The notes below the pieces were generated by a model. It made no database searches and had not been told where the DNA came from. It saw only the letters and a list, made by a program, of their open reading frames with translations. DNA of 64,000 bases. Origin: Actinobacteria bacterium casp-actino5 (GTDB lineage Bacteria; Actinomycetota; Acidimicrobiia; Acidimicrobiales; Ilumatobacteraceae). The stretch is from NCBI GenBank assembly GCA_001510385.1, contig LFFE01000007.1, positions 62,001-126,000 on the forward strand, read 5' to 3'. Shown here piece after piece: positions 25,989-34,223 of this stretch. Every line of letters begins with the position of its first letter. Within the stretch, counting starts at the first letter, position 1. The translations under genes were made by a program, and so were the position numbers.

Positions 25989-26720
25989 ATGATCACCTTC
26001 AATGATTCGCTACGTGAACAAATCATTGGCCATCTGGCCAACCACGACCGCCGAACCTACCCCCTTGAAGGGCGACGGCACGCAGCGGTTGCGATCACAA
26101 TTGTTAACTCTGATCCCATTCTCCACGATGGGGAGCATCCACTTGAACCAGAGTTCAGCGACATGTCCATGGTTCCTGGGGACGTCGAGGGACTTGACGG
26201 CCGAATGGTCGGTGTCGCAGGAGGAGCAGCATTCCTACTCTGCCGGCGGGCTTCACGTCTCAACAGTCACTCTGCCCAATGGGCGCTTCCTGGCGGACGT
26301 ATCGATGATGGTGAAACCGTCGAGCAGGCAGCCCTGCGCGAACTTCACGAAGAGCTTGGATTAGAACTCGGGGAAGACAGTGTTCTCGGTCTCCTTGATG
26401 ATTACCCGACGCGCTCGGGTTACGTCATCACTCCGGTGGTTCTTTGGGGCGGGGCAGATCCTGAGCTCATCCCATCGCCAGATGAAGTTCGTGCTGTGTA
26501 CCGAATCGGCGTCCACACTCTCTGCCGAGATGACTCGCCGCGATATGTCGATATCCCTGAAAGCGACCGACCTGTCGTTCAAGTTCCGCTCGGTGGCGAT
26601 CTCATTCATGCACCTACCGGAGCTGTTCTCGTTCAATTTCGATGGGTGGGGATTGAAGGTAGGGCTTCAGACGAGGCAAGGGTTGACCACATGGAACAAC
26701 CTGTATTTGCTTGGAAGTAA
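25989..26720 (+). CDS. Nudix hydrolase
   Basis: A 243-residue Nudix hydrolase. The Nudix box is complete: GRIDDGETVEQAALRELHEE followed by LGL. The flanking GGAAFLLCRRASRLNSHSAQ and LPGG, and the later LGLLDDYPTRSGYVITPVV, resemble the CoA pyrophosphatase (NudL-like) group. That specificity is an inference. The start is the ATG at 25989; GGAGGG at 25981-25986 is a close ribosome site. The gene is convergent with the peptidase-like gene (4 bp apart). Confidence 0.87.
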   Translation: MITFNDSLREQIIGHLANHDRRTYPLEGRRHAAVAITIVNSDPILHDGEHPLEPEFSDMSMVPGDVEGLDGRMVGVAGGAAFLLCRRASRLNSHSAQWALPGGRIDDGETVEQAALRELHEELGLELGEDSVLGLLDDYPTRSGYVITPVVLWGGADPELIPSPDEVRAVYRIGVHTLCRDDSPRYVDIPESDRPVVQVPLGGDLIHAPTGAVLVQFRWVGIEGRASDEARVDHMEQPVFAWK

Positions 26721-26724
26721 GCCG

Positions 26725-27363
26725 CTACCACTCGCCATGGACTGTGATGTCCCCAATTCGCTCCCAAGTGTTCCGCGCTCGATCACACACGATGGCTGAA
26801 CCCGTTGGCAATTCAATGAGTGGAACATCCGATGAGAGATGCTGAGCTCGCTGCAACTGTTCCTCTGCCCAAGTCTCAGACTCGGTGAGAACTGCCATCC
26901 CTTTGACTAGCCCAAGACCGAAGGTGAACGCGCCACCTCTTGGATCTGTCATCGGGTCGCACATCGCTGATGCACTTGCTCCAACTGCGGCGACGACACC
27001 ATCTCGACTCAGCACTCCTTGAACCGACTGCCATAACGGGGTGTCCTTCAACGCTGTGCGCAGGTGAATCGGCGAGTCGCCAACAAGCCACACCATGTCA
27101 ACACCATCAACCAGCGAAACAAAATTTGGATCAGTTGACTGCGCACGTGTCAACGCCATGACGGGGACGATCTCAACCCCCAGTCGTTGCCCCCATTGCT
27201 GTGCGGACTCAATCAGCAACTGAGGTTGCTCGAAAGCATCTGCGGTTGGAAGCACGGCTACAGGCCCAGATCGCCTTTGAAGGAGCGATGCATCGACAAC
27301 GTCGTTACCTGTGAACGGACTTCCGCCGAACAGAGCCAACGTCCCAAGATGTTCACCGACCAT
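26725..27363 (-). CDS. Peptidase S51 / class I glutamine amidotransferase-like protein
   Basis: A 212-residue protein with the fold signs of the S51 (dipeptidase E, cyanophycinase) group: GTLALFGGSPF at the N-terminus, VDMVWLVGDSPIHLRTAL, and the nucleophile elbow VVAAVGASASAMCDPM, where family members normally have GxSAGA. The serine of the elbow is present but the motif reads GASASA. Its substrate is unknown. A TACGAT hexamer ends 6 bp before the ATG at 27363. The 171 bp to the divergent aat gene hold two small inverted repeats. Confidence 0.72.
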   Translation of the reverse strand: MVGEHLGTLALFGGSPFTGNDVVDASLLQRRSGPVAVLPTADAFEQPQLLIESAQQWGQRLGVEIVPVMALTRAQSTDPNFVSLVDGVDMVWLVGDSPIHLRTALKDTPLWQSVQGVLSRDGVVAAVGASASAMCDPMTDPRGGAFTFGLGLVKGMAVLTESETWAEEQLQRAQHLSSDVPLIELPTGSAIVCDRARNTWERIGDITVHGEW

Positions 27364-27369
27364 CGACTC

Positions 27370-27375
27370 ATCGTA
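27370..27375 (-). promoter_or_regulatory. -10-like element of the S51-like gene (TACGAT, 6 bp to ATG)
   Basis: TACGAT on the minus strand ends 6 bp before the ATG at 27363. Confidence 0.5.
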
Positions 27376-27495
27376 GGCGGCTGTTCACGGCACAAACTTG
27401 ACTTCCCAACATCACACATTGGTTCAACTCATCATTTTCCCTATCGTGTTCAGATGTCGCCTCAATCGGTCAAACGTGTCGGCGTTGAGGGAACT

Positions 27496-27532
27496 GGACT
27501 GATAGTCCCAGGAATGTTCGAGGAATATTCCT
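27496..27532. repeat. Two small inverted repeats just upstream of aat
   Basis: GGACT-GAT-AGTCC at 27496-27508 and the perfect 12-bp palindrome AGGAATATTCCT at 27521-27532, which ends two bases before the aat ATG. They could be operator sites or leader hairpins; no family-specific operator is recognised. Confidence 0.4.
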
Positions 27533-27534
27533 GA

Positions 27535-28239
27535 ATGATGAATGAAGGCATGTCATGCAGCGGGCCGCAAGACTCAGCCCCTGTTGAGCCAGAGCCATCT
27601 AAATGGGTGCTGCCAAGTGATGGTCCAACCGATGATTCGGCGCTGGTGGCAATTGGCGGCGATCTTGAACCGGGCACACTTCTCACGGCGTACCGGATGG
27701 GACTATTCCCAATGCCTGTACCCCGGCGGCGAATCGGATGGTTCTCACCTGACCCGCGGGGTATTCTCCCACTCGATCAACTTGTGATTTCACGCTCGCT
27801 CCGCAGAAGTCTCAGGCGGTACAACGTCTCGCGCAACGAAGCCTTTACCGAGGTAGTCACCAATTGCGCCGATCCGCGTCGGCCGAGTGGATGGATCGAT
27901 CGTTCGATCGTCGAGGCGTACACCACACTCCACCAGTTGGGTTGGGCTCATTCGATCGAGGTGTGGGACGACGACCGGTTAGTCGGAGGACTCTACGGCG
28001 TTCGAATACACGGTTTTTTTGCCGGAGAGTCAATGTTTCATCACGCAACCGATGCCTCGAAAGTGGCACTGGTGCATCTTGTTGATTGGTTTCACAACTC
28101 ACACGGCAAATTGTTGGATGTGCAATGGACAACAGACCACCTCAGCAGCCTCGGCGCCGTTGACATCGCACGCCACGATTATCTGCAGTTGCTGAAAGAT
28201 GCGGTTCTGCCGATTACCCGCAAGAATGACGCTTCCTAG
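27535..28239 (+). CDS. aat: Leucyl/phenylalanyl-tRNA--protein transferase
   Basis: Aat adds Leu or Phe to proteins with N-terminal Arg or Lys, marking them for ClpS/ClpAP degradation. The 234-residue protein has WVLPSDGPTDDSALVAIGGD, AYRMGLFPMP, WFSPDPRGILPLD and the conserved LVGGLYGVRIHGFFAGESMF followed by SKVALVHLV. The start is ATG at 27535; ATG at 27538 and 27550 are alternatives. It is 20 bp upstream of the mutase gene on the same strand. Confidence 0.93.
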   Translation: MMNEGMSCSGPQDSAPVEPEPSKWVLPSDGPTDDSALVAIGGDLEPGTLLTAYRMGLFPMPVPRRRIGWFSPDPRGILPLDQLVISRSLRRSLRRYNVSRNEAFTEVVTNCADPRRPSGWIDRSIVEAYTTLHQLGWAHSIEVWDDDRLVGGLYGVRIHGFFAGESMFHHATDASKVALVHLVDWFHNSHGKLLDVQWTTDHLSSLGAVDIARHDYLQLLKDAVLPITRKNDAS

Positions 28240-28259
28240 TTGCAATAAGGAGTTCGAAT

Positions 28260-30203
28260 ATGCCAGACAAGCCGTGGATGATGCGCACCTACTCAGGCCA
28301 CTCAACTGCCCGCGCATCTAACGAGCTGTACCGAACCAACCTTGCGAAAGGCCAAACCGGTCTATCAATTGCATTTGATCTTCCGACCCAAACCGGATTC
28401 GACCCTGACGCCGAACAAGCTCGTGGTGAAGTCGGCAAAGTGGGTGTGCCGGTTGCTCATCTCGGTCATATGAGAACGCTGCTCGACAGCATTCCACCTG
28501 GGCAAATGAACACCTCCATGACGATCAACGCATCTGCAGCCTGGCTGTTATCTCTGTACGTTGCCAATGCCGCTGAGCAAGGAACTCCATCGGTTGATCT
28601 TCGAGGCACAACCCAGAATGACATCGTCAAGGAATACCTTTCGCGCGGTACCTACATCTTCCCGCCTGAGGCATCACGCCGACTCATCGTCGACATGATC
28701 GTCTGGTGCCGCAAGCACGCCCCCTCTTGGAACCCAATGAATGTGTGCTCGTATCACCTTCAAGAAGCAGGCGCGACGCCGGTTCAAGAAATTGCATACG
28801 CCATGGCAACCGCCATCGATGTACTTGATGCAGTTAAGGCATCCGGGCAGATCACAGACGATGAATTTACCGGGGTATTCGGATCGATTTCGTTTTTTGT
28901 GAACGCCGGGATCAAGTTCATTGAGGAGATCTGCAAACTTCGCGCAATGACAGACATGTGGGCTGAAATCGGTCGAACTCGGTATGGCGTGACCGACGAA
29001 AAGGCCCTTCGTTTCCGGTACGGAGTGCAGGTCAACTCTCTCGGACTCACCGAATCGCAGCCCGAAAATAATGTTCAGCGAATCGTTCTTGAAATGTTGG
29101 CAGTGACCCTGTCAAAGCACGCACGAGCACGGTCGGTACAGCTGCCCGCATGGAACGAGGCTCTCGGCCTTCCAACTCCGTGGGACCAACAATGGTCGTT
29201 ACGCATGCAGCAGGTCCTTGCCTTCGAAACCGACCTTCTCAACTACGACGACATCTTCGACGGATCACACGTCATCGAACGACGTACAACTGAATTGCAG
29301 GAAGAAGCCACAGCGGAACTCAACGATGTCCTTGAACTCGGAGGAGCATTCGCAGCGATTGACACCCTGAAATCTCGTTTAGTTGGTTCGATGGCTGAAC
29401 GTACTCGCCGCATCTCATCAGGCGAGCAAACCGTTGTCGGAGTCAACTCATTTACCCAATCTGAACCATCTCCACTCGGTGGCTCAGAAGCAATTCTTCG
29501 CGTTGACCCAGCAGTCGAAGCTGAAACGGTCGCCGATCTCGCAGCCTGGCGCAATGATCGCGACCAGAGCGCAGTTGACCAAGCTCTGGCTGATCTCAGA
29601 ACAGCAGCGGTGAGCAACAGCAATATCATGGACGCATCAATTGCTCTTGCTGTTGCGGGCGGAACGACTGGTGAGTGGGGTGCCACTCTTCGTGAGGTCT
29701 TCGGCGAATATCGAGCTCCGACAGGAATCGGCGCAACAACCCGGTCTGACAAGTCACTATCTGCAGTCGCAGCCAAAGTGCGTGAAATGGCCGGTGGGCC
29801 ACCTCGTTTGCTTGTGGCAAAACCAGGGCTTGACGGTCACTCGAATGGAGCAGAGCAAATTGCTGTTGCTGCCCGGGATTCCGGAATGGAAGTGGTCTAT
29901 GCCGGAATTCGTTCCACCATCGACCAAATTGCTTCGACAGCTCGCGATGAAGATCCCGACGTCATCGGGCTATCAATACTCTCGGGATCACACCTCGAAC
30001 TTGTCCCCCAGGTGGTACAGCGTATTCGAGCACTAGGTGTGGATGCCCCAATCGTTGTCGGTGGCATCATCCCCGATGAGGATCAGCCACAACTACTCAG
30101 TAGCGGCGTTGCCGCGATTTACACCCCAAAGGATTACGAACTCTCGGGAATCATGACCGATATCTGTGAACTCGCCTCACAGCATCGGATCAGGCAGAAC
30201 TGA
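28260..30203 (+). CDS. ecm: Ethylmalonyl-CoA mutase (MeaA-type B12-dependent acyl-CoA mutase)
   Basis: A 647-residue adenosylcobalamin-dependent mutase. It starts DKPWMMRTYSGHSTARASNE and LAKGQTGLSIAFDLPTQTGF, closest to ethylmalonyl-CoA mutase rather than methylmalonyl-CoA mutase, and has MNTSMTINASAAWLLSLYVA and WNPMNVCSYHLQEAGATP. The C-terminal B12 domain has the DxHxxG motif in VAKPGLDGHSNGAEQIA and VIGLSILSGSHLELVP. It converts ethylmalonyl-CoA to methylsuccinyl-CoA in the ethylmalonyl-CoA pathway, in keeping with ccr 14 kb away. A strong AAGGAG ribosome site is 8 bp before the ATG. The end overlaps the convergent oxygenase-like gene by 14 bp. Confidence 0.92.
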   Translation: MPDKPWMMRTYSGHSTARASNELYRTNLAKGQTGLSIAFDLPTQTGFDPDAEQARGEVGKVGVPVAHLGHMRTLLDSIPPGQMNTSMTINASAAWLLSLYVANAAEQGTPSVDLRGTTQNDIVKEYLSRGTYIFPPEASRRLIVDMIVWCRKHAPSWNPMNVCSYHLQEAGATPVQEIAYAMATAIDVLDAVKASGQITDDEFTGVFGSISFFVNAGIKFIEEICKLRAMTDMWAEIGRTRYGVTDEKALRFRYGVQVNSLGLTESQPENNVQRIVLEMLAVTLSKHARARSVQLPAWNEALGLPTPWDQQWSLRMQQVLAFETDLLNYDDIFDGSHVIERRTTELQEEATAELNDVLELGGAFAAIDTLKSRLVGSMAERTRRISSGEQTVVGVNSFTQSEPSPLGGSEAILRVDPAVEAETVADLAAWRNDRDQSAVDQALADLRTAAVSNSNIMDASIALAVAGGTTGEWGATLREVFGEYRAPTGIGATTRSDKSLSAVAAKVREMAGGPPRLLVAKPGLDGHSNGAEQIAVAARDSGMEVVYAGIRSTIDQIASTARDEDPDVIGLSILSGSHLELVPQVVQRIRALGVDAPIVVGGIIPDEDQPQLLSSGVAAIYTPKDYELSGIMTDICELASQHRIRQN

Positions 30204-30891
30204 CGAGCCGTTCGCGTTCAATCCAGTTCTCCAACAGCGGAGACGACTCAAAACTGGTAATCAAGGCGTACCGAGGGGCATTCCCCAGGTGCACAACGAC
30301 ATGCCAAAGCCGCTGAGTGTCAACGATGTATCTTGAGCCTCGATGCAGCGGCACTCGACGTTCAGTTGCGGAGTTGGGTAGCCCGTCTTCATCATTGTCC
30401 ATCAGCAGCATGTAGCTGTCAGGGCAATCCGTAAGTTCAACCCACGTGCGCACAACCCAGCCCTCACCATCGGGGTTGAACCGGTTGTTGTCGTCACGAT
30501 GGAGAGATTTGATTGCAGTTTCGCGATCTTGTGGTTCGAGTTTGATAACTCGAACACGTCCGAAATTTGCTCCAACGCCATCGACATAGCTACGAAGTGT
30601 CGGCGCAATCTCAGCATTTGATGTCCAAAGGGCGTCCTTGTCGGTTTTGCCCTTATCCCAAAACCCTCGACAATCAAGCTCACCATCCGCGGATGCAAGC
30701 GGCGCGAAATTGGTATCGCCACCGCTCTTCCAATCCATGTACTCCAGCTGCTCCCATTCTTCAGTTGGGATATCCACGGGCATTGGCGAAAGCTCAACGA
30801 CTCCGTCACTGTCAAGAATGCTCATGCGGAAGTGATCTGTACGGAGCGGGATCTTCACGCTCCAATGTTCACTGTTGGGCCAAAAGCTCAT
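30190..30891 (-). CDS. Fe(II)/2-oxoglutarate dioxygenase-like (aspartyl/asparaginyl beta-hydroxylase-like) protein
   Basis: A 233-residue protein with a likely double-stranded beta-helix core. LKRDD-like residues appear as IKSLHRDDNNRFNPDG, giving an H-x-D pair, and RYIVDTQRLWHVVVHLGN followed by PRYALITSFE gives the distal His and the Arg that would hold 2-oxoglutarate. That spacing resembles aspartyl/asparaginyl beta-hydroxylases. I saw no more specific match. The start is ATG at 30891 with TACACT 7 bp upstream. The assignment is by motif only. Confidence 0.6.
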   Translation of the reverse strand: MSFWPNSEHWSVKIPLRTDHFRMSILDSDGVVELSPMPVDIPTEEWEQLEYMDWKSGGDTNFAPLASADGELDCRGFWDKGKTDKDALWTSNAEIAPTLRSYVDGVGANFGRVRVIKLEPQDRETAIKSLHRDDNNRFNPDGEGWVVRTWVELTDCPDSYMLLMDNDEDGLPNSATERRVPLHRGSRYIVDTQRLWHVVVHLGNAPRYALITSFESSPLLENWIERERLVSSA

Positions 30892-30898
30892 AGCAATG

Positions 30899-30904
30899 AG
30901 TGTA
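30899..30904 (-). promoter_or_regulatory. -10-like element of the 2OG-oxygenase-like gene (TACACT, 7 bp to ATG)
   Basis: TACACT on the minus strand ends 7 bp before the ATG at 30891. Confidence 0.55.
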
Positions 30905-30949
30905 AAGAGTTAAGAGAAGTGCCGTGGTGCACCCCAACGGATCAAACGG

Positions 30950-31315
30950 TTAGCCGACACCTGCAATTGTTGAGTCTGGTGGGAGCGTCACGATGACAAA
31001 ACCCCTGGGGATCTCAATGATCTCGCCAACTTGAATATCACTCGCATTCTCAAGCTCGTTCAGTTCAACGATCTGTTTCATGGGAACTCCAAAGCCAGCT
31101 GCAATTGCCGACAACGTGTCCCCCGAACGAACCTCATAGAAATATCGATTTGTATCGGGCAGGGTTGTTGTCGTCGATGTCGTTGTTGTCGTCTGAATTG
31201 GCGGCAAGGGGTCAAGCGAAAAGTCATTGCTACATCCGGATGCGAGCGCGAGAACAACCACAGACGTCCCCAGAACAAACTCTCTGACCGGCAGTAGTGA
31301 TGATGGTTTCAGCAT
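30950..31315 (-). CDS. LysM-domain lipoprotein
   Basis: A 121-residue secreted lipoprotein. FVLGTSVVVLALASGCSND is a lipoprotein signal peptide with the lipobox cysteine in ASGC. A short Thr-rich linker follows, then one LysM domain (YEVRSGDTLSAIAAGFGVPM, IVELNELENASDIQVGEIIE) that should bind peptidoglycan. I start at ATG 31315; a longer frame begins at 31369 but adds a basic stretch before the signal. It is divergent from the alpha/beta hydrolase gene 37 bp away. Confidence 0.82.
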   Translation of the reverse strand: MLKPSSLLPVREFVLGTSVVVLALASGCSNDFSLDPLPPIQTTTTTSTTTTLPDTNRYFYEVRSGDTLSAIAAGFGVPMKQIVELNELENASDIQVGEIIEIPRGFVIVTLPPDSTIAGVG

Positions 31316-31352
31316 GTGTGGCAGATGTCCTCCACTGAGAACTCTACGGCGA

Positions 31353-32291
31353 ATGCGCCCTAGCCTCACGCAGGTGGAATCCCCCAGAACTTTTCCAGGT
31401 GCAGTTGTTCCTCACCGCCAGTATCGAGTCGACGCCGATGGAGTCAGCATCGCAGTGAACGAATGGGGTGACGAAACGGACCCCGTTCTCGTGCTGGTCC
31501 ACGGAGGCGCAGATTTTTCTCGAACATTTGATGTCTTTGCTCCGTTGCTCGCAGCTGCTGGGTGGCGAGTAGTCGCATGGGACCATCGCGGCCACGGTGA
31601 TAGCGATCACACCCACCTGTACTCATTCGAAGCCGACCTCCGAGATGCTGTCCGAGTTCTTGACACCGTCGCACCTCAACAAGCAGTCGCCGTTGTCGGA
31701 CACTCAAAAGGTGGTGCGATCATGACATCACTCGCTGAAGCTCAACCCTTTCGATTCCGCTCATTTGTCAATCTCGATGGAATTCCCTACCGGCGACCCG
31801 GACCAGATCTCCCTGAATTCCAGCGCGCTGACGCACTCAACACCGAAATAACTGCATGGCTCGAACATCGTCGTCGCTCGGCAACCGGATCGCGCAAAAC
31901 CGGCAGTATCGAAGAACTTGCTCACCGGCGGGCGCAGATGAATCCACGTCTCTCAACCGAATGGCTTGAATATCTTGTCACCGTCGGAGCCAAAGAGGAC
32001 GACGGTCGTTGGCGATGGAAACTAGACCCATCAATGAGGATGGGTGGCTTCGGGCCTTGGCGACCAGAATTTGGCTTATTCAGACTTGCCGGTCTCGGGG
32101 TTCCATTTCTGGGTGTGCTCGTCGGTGCCGATGAGCCGATGGGGTGGGGAACAAAGCCGCATCAAATTGAACAATGGATGCCTCGCCATGGGCGCCTCGA
32201 ATACTTCGGGGACCTCGGGCATTTCATACATATCGAACAACCACAGATGGTTGCGGAGATGACGCTTGATTTTCTGGGGAGCCCATCGTGA
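31353..32291 (+). CDS. Alpha/beta hydrolase
   Basis: A 312-residue alpha/beta hydrolase. The oxyanion strand is LVLVHGGADFSRTFDVFAPL, then VAWDHRGHGDSD, and the nucleophile elbow is VVGHSKGGAIM with the catalytic serine. The C-terminal GDLGHFIHIEQP supplies the catalytic histidine. The substrate is unknown. I start at ATG 31353, since the longer frame overlaps the divergent LysM lipoprotein. The TGA overlaps the GTG of the next gene (GTGA), so the two are coupled. Confidence 0.87.
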   Translation: MRPSLTQVESPRTFPGAVVPHRQYRVDADGVSIAVNEWGDETDPVLVLVHGGADFSRTFDVFAPLLAAAGWRVVAWDHRGHGDSDHTHLYSFEADLRDAVRVLDTVAPQQAVAVVGHSKGGAIMTSLAEAQPFRFRSFVNLDGIPYRRPGPDLPEFQRADALNTEITAWLEHRRRSATGSRKTGSIEELAHRRAQMNPRLSTEWLEYLVTVGAKEDDGRWRWKLDPSMRMGGFGPWRPEFGLFRLAGLGVPFLGVLVGADEPMGWGTKPHQIEQWMPRHGRLEYFGDLGHFIHIEQPQMVAEMTLDFLGSPS

Positions 32292-32938
32292 ACAGCACAA
32301 CACTTCGGCATAATCGAATTGATCTCGCCCTTCACGAACTTCGACCAGCGATAGGTAAGGACCAACCGCTGCTCCTTCTTCATGGACTCGGTGAGCGGAC
32401 ACCACCAGATATCCCAAGTGATACCGATAGTTGGTCCGGAAGCATCTGGGGACTTGACTTCACCGGCCATGGTGATTCAACCATCCCAGTTGGAGGTGGC
32501 TATTCGGCAGAAGCACTCCTCGGCGATGTTGATGCAGCGATCAACTACTTAGGAACTGTCACAGTGCTTGGCCGCGGTCTCGGTGGATACGTCGCTCTTT
32601 TGGCTGCAGGGGCACGAGCTGATGCGGTACACGGAGCGATCATCACCGATGGTCCAGGACTCACAGGAGGCACCTATGAGTCATCAGTTCCCCAGGCAGC
32701 TCGTCTCGTGAACCTCGGGCAGTCCCCTGATCCATACGCCCTACATGAGCTGAGTCGTGATGTCCGCGCTCCCGAGTACGCACTTGATTTCGTCAAGCTC
32801 AGTACAGATCGTTCAGATCTGGCAGAGCCAATCAACGTATCTGCTAAGTATCAGCCCGCATGGCTTCAAGCAGTTGCGGCAGCGCCGGGTGTTGCAGCGC
32901 TTCCTCTGCCGGAAGCTCTCGATCTATACAGGGCGTAA
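32288..32938 (+). CDS. Alpha/beta hydrolase-fold protein lacking the catalytic serine
   Basis: A 216-residue alpha/beta hydrolase-fold protein, shorter than usual. LLLLHGLGERTPPD and WGLDFTGHGDSTIPVGGG are normal fold segments. The nucleophile elbow, normally GxSxG, reads LGRGLGGYVALLA with Gly97 in the serine position, and no histidine is seen near the C-terminus where the catalytic one should be. It is therefore probably not a hydrolase and may act as a binding or partner protein of the upstream hydrolase, to which it is coupled by GTGA. The stop lies 1 bp from the convergent polyprenyl synthase. Confidence 0.75.
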   Translation: MNSTTLRHNRIDLALHELRPAIGKDQPLLLLHGLGERTPPDIPSDTDSWSGSIWGLDFTGHGDSTIPVGGGYSAEALLGDVDAAINYLGTVTVLGRGLGGYVALLAAGARADAVHGAIITDGPGLTGGTYESSVPQAARLVNLGQSPDPYALHELSRDVRAPEYALDFVKLSTDRSDLAEPINVSAKYQPAWLQAVAAAPGVAALPLPEALDLYRA

Positions 32939-32939
32939 C

Positions 32940-34013
32940 TCACGATGAGCGGTCGGTGATGAACTCTGCGAGCTCGACGAGCGGTTCAATCGCATCCGAC
33001 GTAATCACCGGAGAGTCAAGAGCCTGAACCGCCAGAGAGATATTGGTCGCGATGAGGCGCTCGATCTCATTAATGGCACCGACGTCGATGATCGTTTGTT
33101 GAATTTGAGCTACCTGCTCATCGGACAAATCGGATGACCCCACCTTGTCAAGAATTTTTCGCTGACTTGAATTCGCAAGCGCTACTGCACGGGCAAGGAG
33201 TGGAGTCGGTTTGCCTTCTCGTAGATCGCCACCAACTGGTTTCCCAGTTACCTCAGTGTCACCAAAAGCGCCCATCACGTCATCTCTCATCTGAAACGCA
33301 TCACCAAGTGGCAGGCCATAGGCACTGAGTGCCTCGATGACATCGGTTGCATCTCGTCCTTCAACGAGCGCTGCACCGAGATGTAGCGGTCGTTCGACCG
33401 TGTATTTCCCACTCTTGTATCGGCAAATACGGTCAGCGAGTTCGATCCGTCTGTCGCTTCGAACAGACCCAGTGATATCGAGTAACTGACCGATGTTGAG
33501 TTCGATACGAAGTTCGTTCCAGAGTTCAAGGGCTGATTGTGGAACTCCTACGAGAAACCGATCTGCGAGCACTGCGGCAATGTCACCTACGAGTATCGCA
33601 ATGCCTTCTCCGTAGCGACGTGACTCACCATCCCAGTCTTTCTCGGCGTGCAGACGTTCAAACCGGCGATGAGTTGTTTCGGCTCCCCGACGGGCATCTG
33701 CATCATCGAGTACATCATCATGAAAGAGCGCCGATGCATGGGTCAGTTCAATTGCGGCTCCAGCACCAGTGACTACCCCATCAACGGCGTTTGCAGCGGA
33801 AGCGTCTCCTCCTGCAGCGATGAATCCCCAGTAACAAAATGCTGGCCTGAGACGTTTGCCCCCCGAGGAAACAAGTCGCTGAATCTCAAAGACCGGATCA
33901 GCTAAAAGACCGTCAAGGTCTGCCCATCGCTGAATCTCAACGGCAATTTCACGCTGCAAACGTTCATCAACTCGAGAGGCAATCGAGATGAGGTGGTTCG
34001 GAACTGCCGCCAT
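32940..34013 (-). CDS. Polyprenyl diphosphate synthase (geranylgeranyl/farnesyl type)
   Basis: A 357-residue all-trans prenyltransferase that extends allylic diphosphates with IPP. The first aspartate-rich motif is LFHDDVLDDADARRG, and the second is FQMRDDVMGAFGD followed by GKPVGGDLREGKPTPL. GGKRLRPAFCYW is the conserved diphosphate-binding region. The product length cannot be read directly. It could supply menaquinone, carotenoids or lipid carriers. The ATG overlaps the xseB stop (TGATG), so it is the last gene of the run copCD-accD-accE-xseA-xseB-ids. Confidence 0.9.
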   Translation of the reverse strand: MAAVPNHLISIASRVDERLQREIAVEIQRWADLDGLLADPVFEIQRLVSSGGKRLRPAFCYWGFIAAGGDASAANAVDGVVTGAGAAIELTHASALFHDDVLDDADARRGAETTHRRFERLHAEKDWDGESRRYGEGIAILVGDIAAVLADRFLVGVPQSALELWNELRIELNIGQLLDITGSVRSDRRIELADRICRYKSGKYTVERPLHLGAALVEGRDATDVIEALSAYGLPLGDAFQMRDDVMGAFGDTEVTGKPVGGDLREGKPTPLLARAVALANSSQRKILDKVGSSDLSDEQVAQIQQTIIDVGAINEIERLIATNISLAVQALDSPVITSDAIEPLVELAEFITDRSS

Positions 34014-34222
34014 CAGTCGTTGTCGGCCGCAGGCAAACCAGAAACGATTTCATCAACACGAATTCGGGCAGCACCAATGCGCTCCCGACATACCGCGATC
34101 AGTTCGGCTGCCCTGCTCACTCGATCAGCGAGACGATCAACGTCAACATCGACTGCTTCTAACTCGTTCAAGATCTCATCGAGCTCGGCCAGCGCATCGG
34201 CGTAACTCACTTCTTTTGCCAT
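34013..34222 (-). CDS. xseB: Exodeoxyribonuclease VII small subunit
   Basis: The 69-residue small subunit of exonuclease VII, which degrades single-stranded DNA. It has the typical two-helix pattern, with SYADALAELDEILNELEA and a short acidic tail. The start is 1 bp after the xseA stop codon, and its TGA overlaps the polyprenyl synthase ATG by one base. Its position directly after xseA is the standard arrangement. Confidence 0.93.
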   Translation of the reverse strand: MAKEVSYADALAELDEILNELEAVDVDVDRLADRVSRAAELIAVCRERIGAARIRVDEIVSGLPAADND

Positions 34223-34223
34223 C

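Noticed and set aside
29243-29776. A 177-residue minus-strand frame inside the mutase gene
   Set aside because: Antisense shadow of the ethylmalonyl-CoA mutase; low-complexity translation.
30950-31315. Thr-codon runs in the LysM lipoprotein and the CopCD tail as DNA repeats
   Set aside because: They are ordinary low-complexity linkers of secreted proteins and not tandem DNA repeats.
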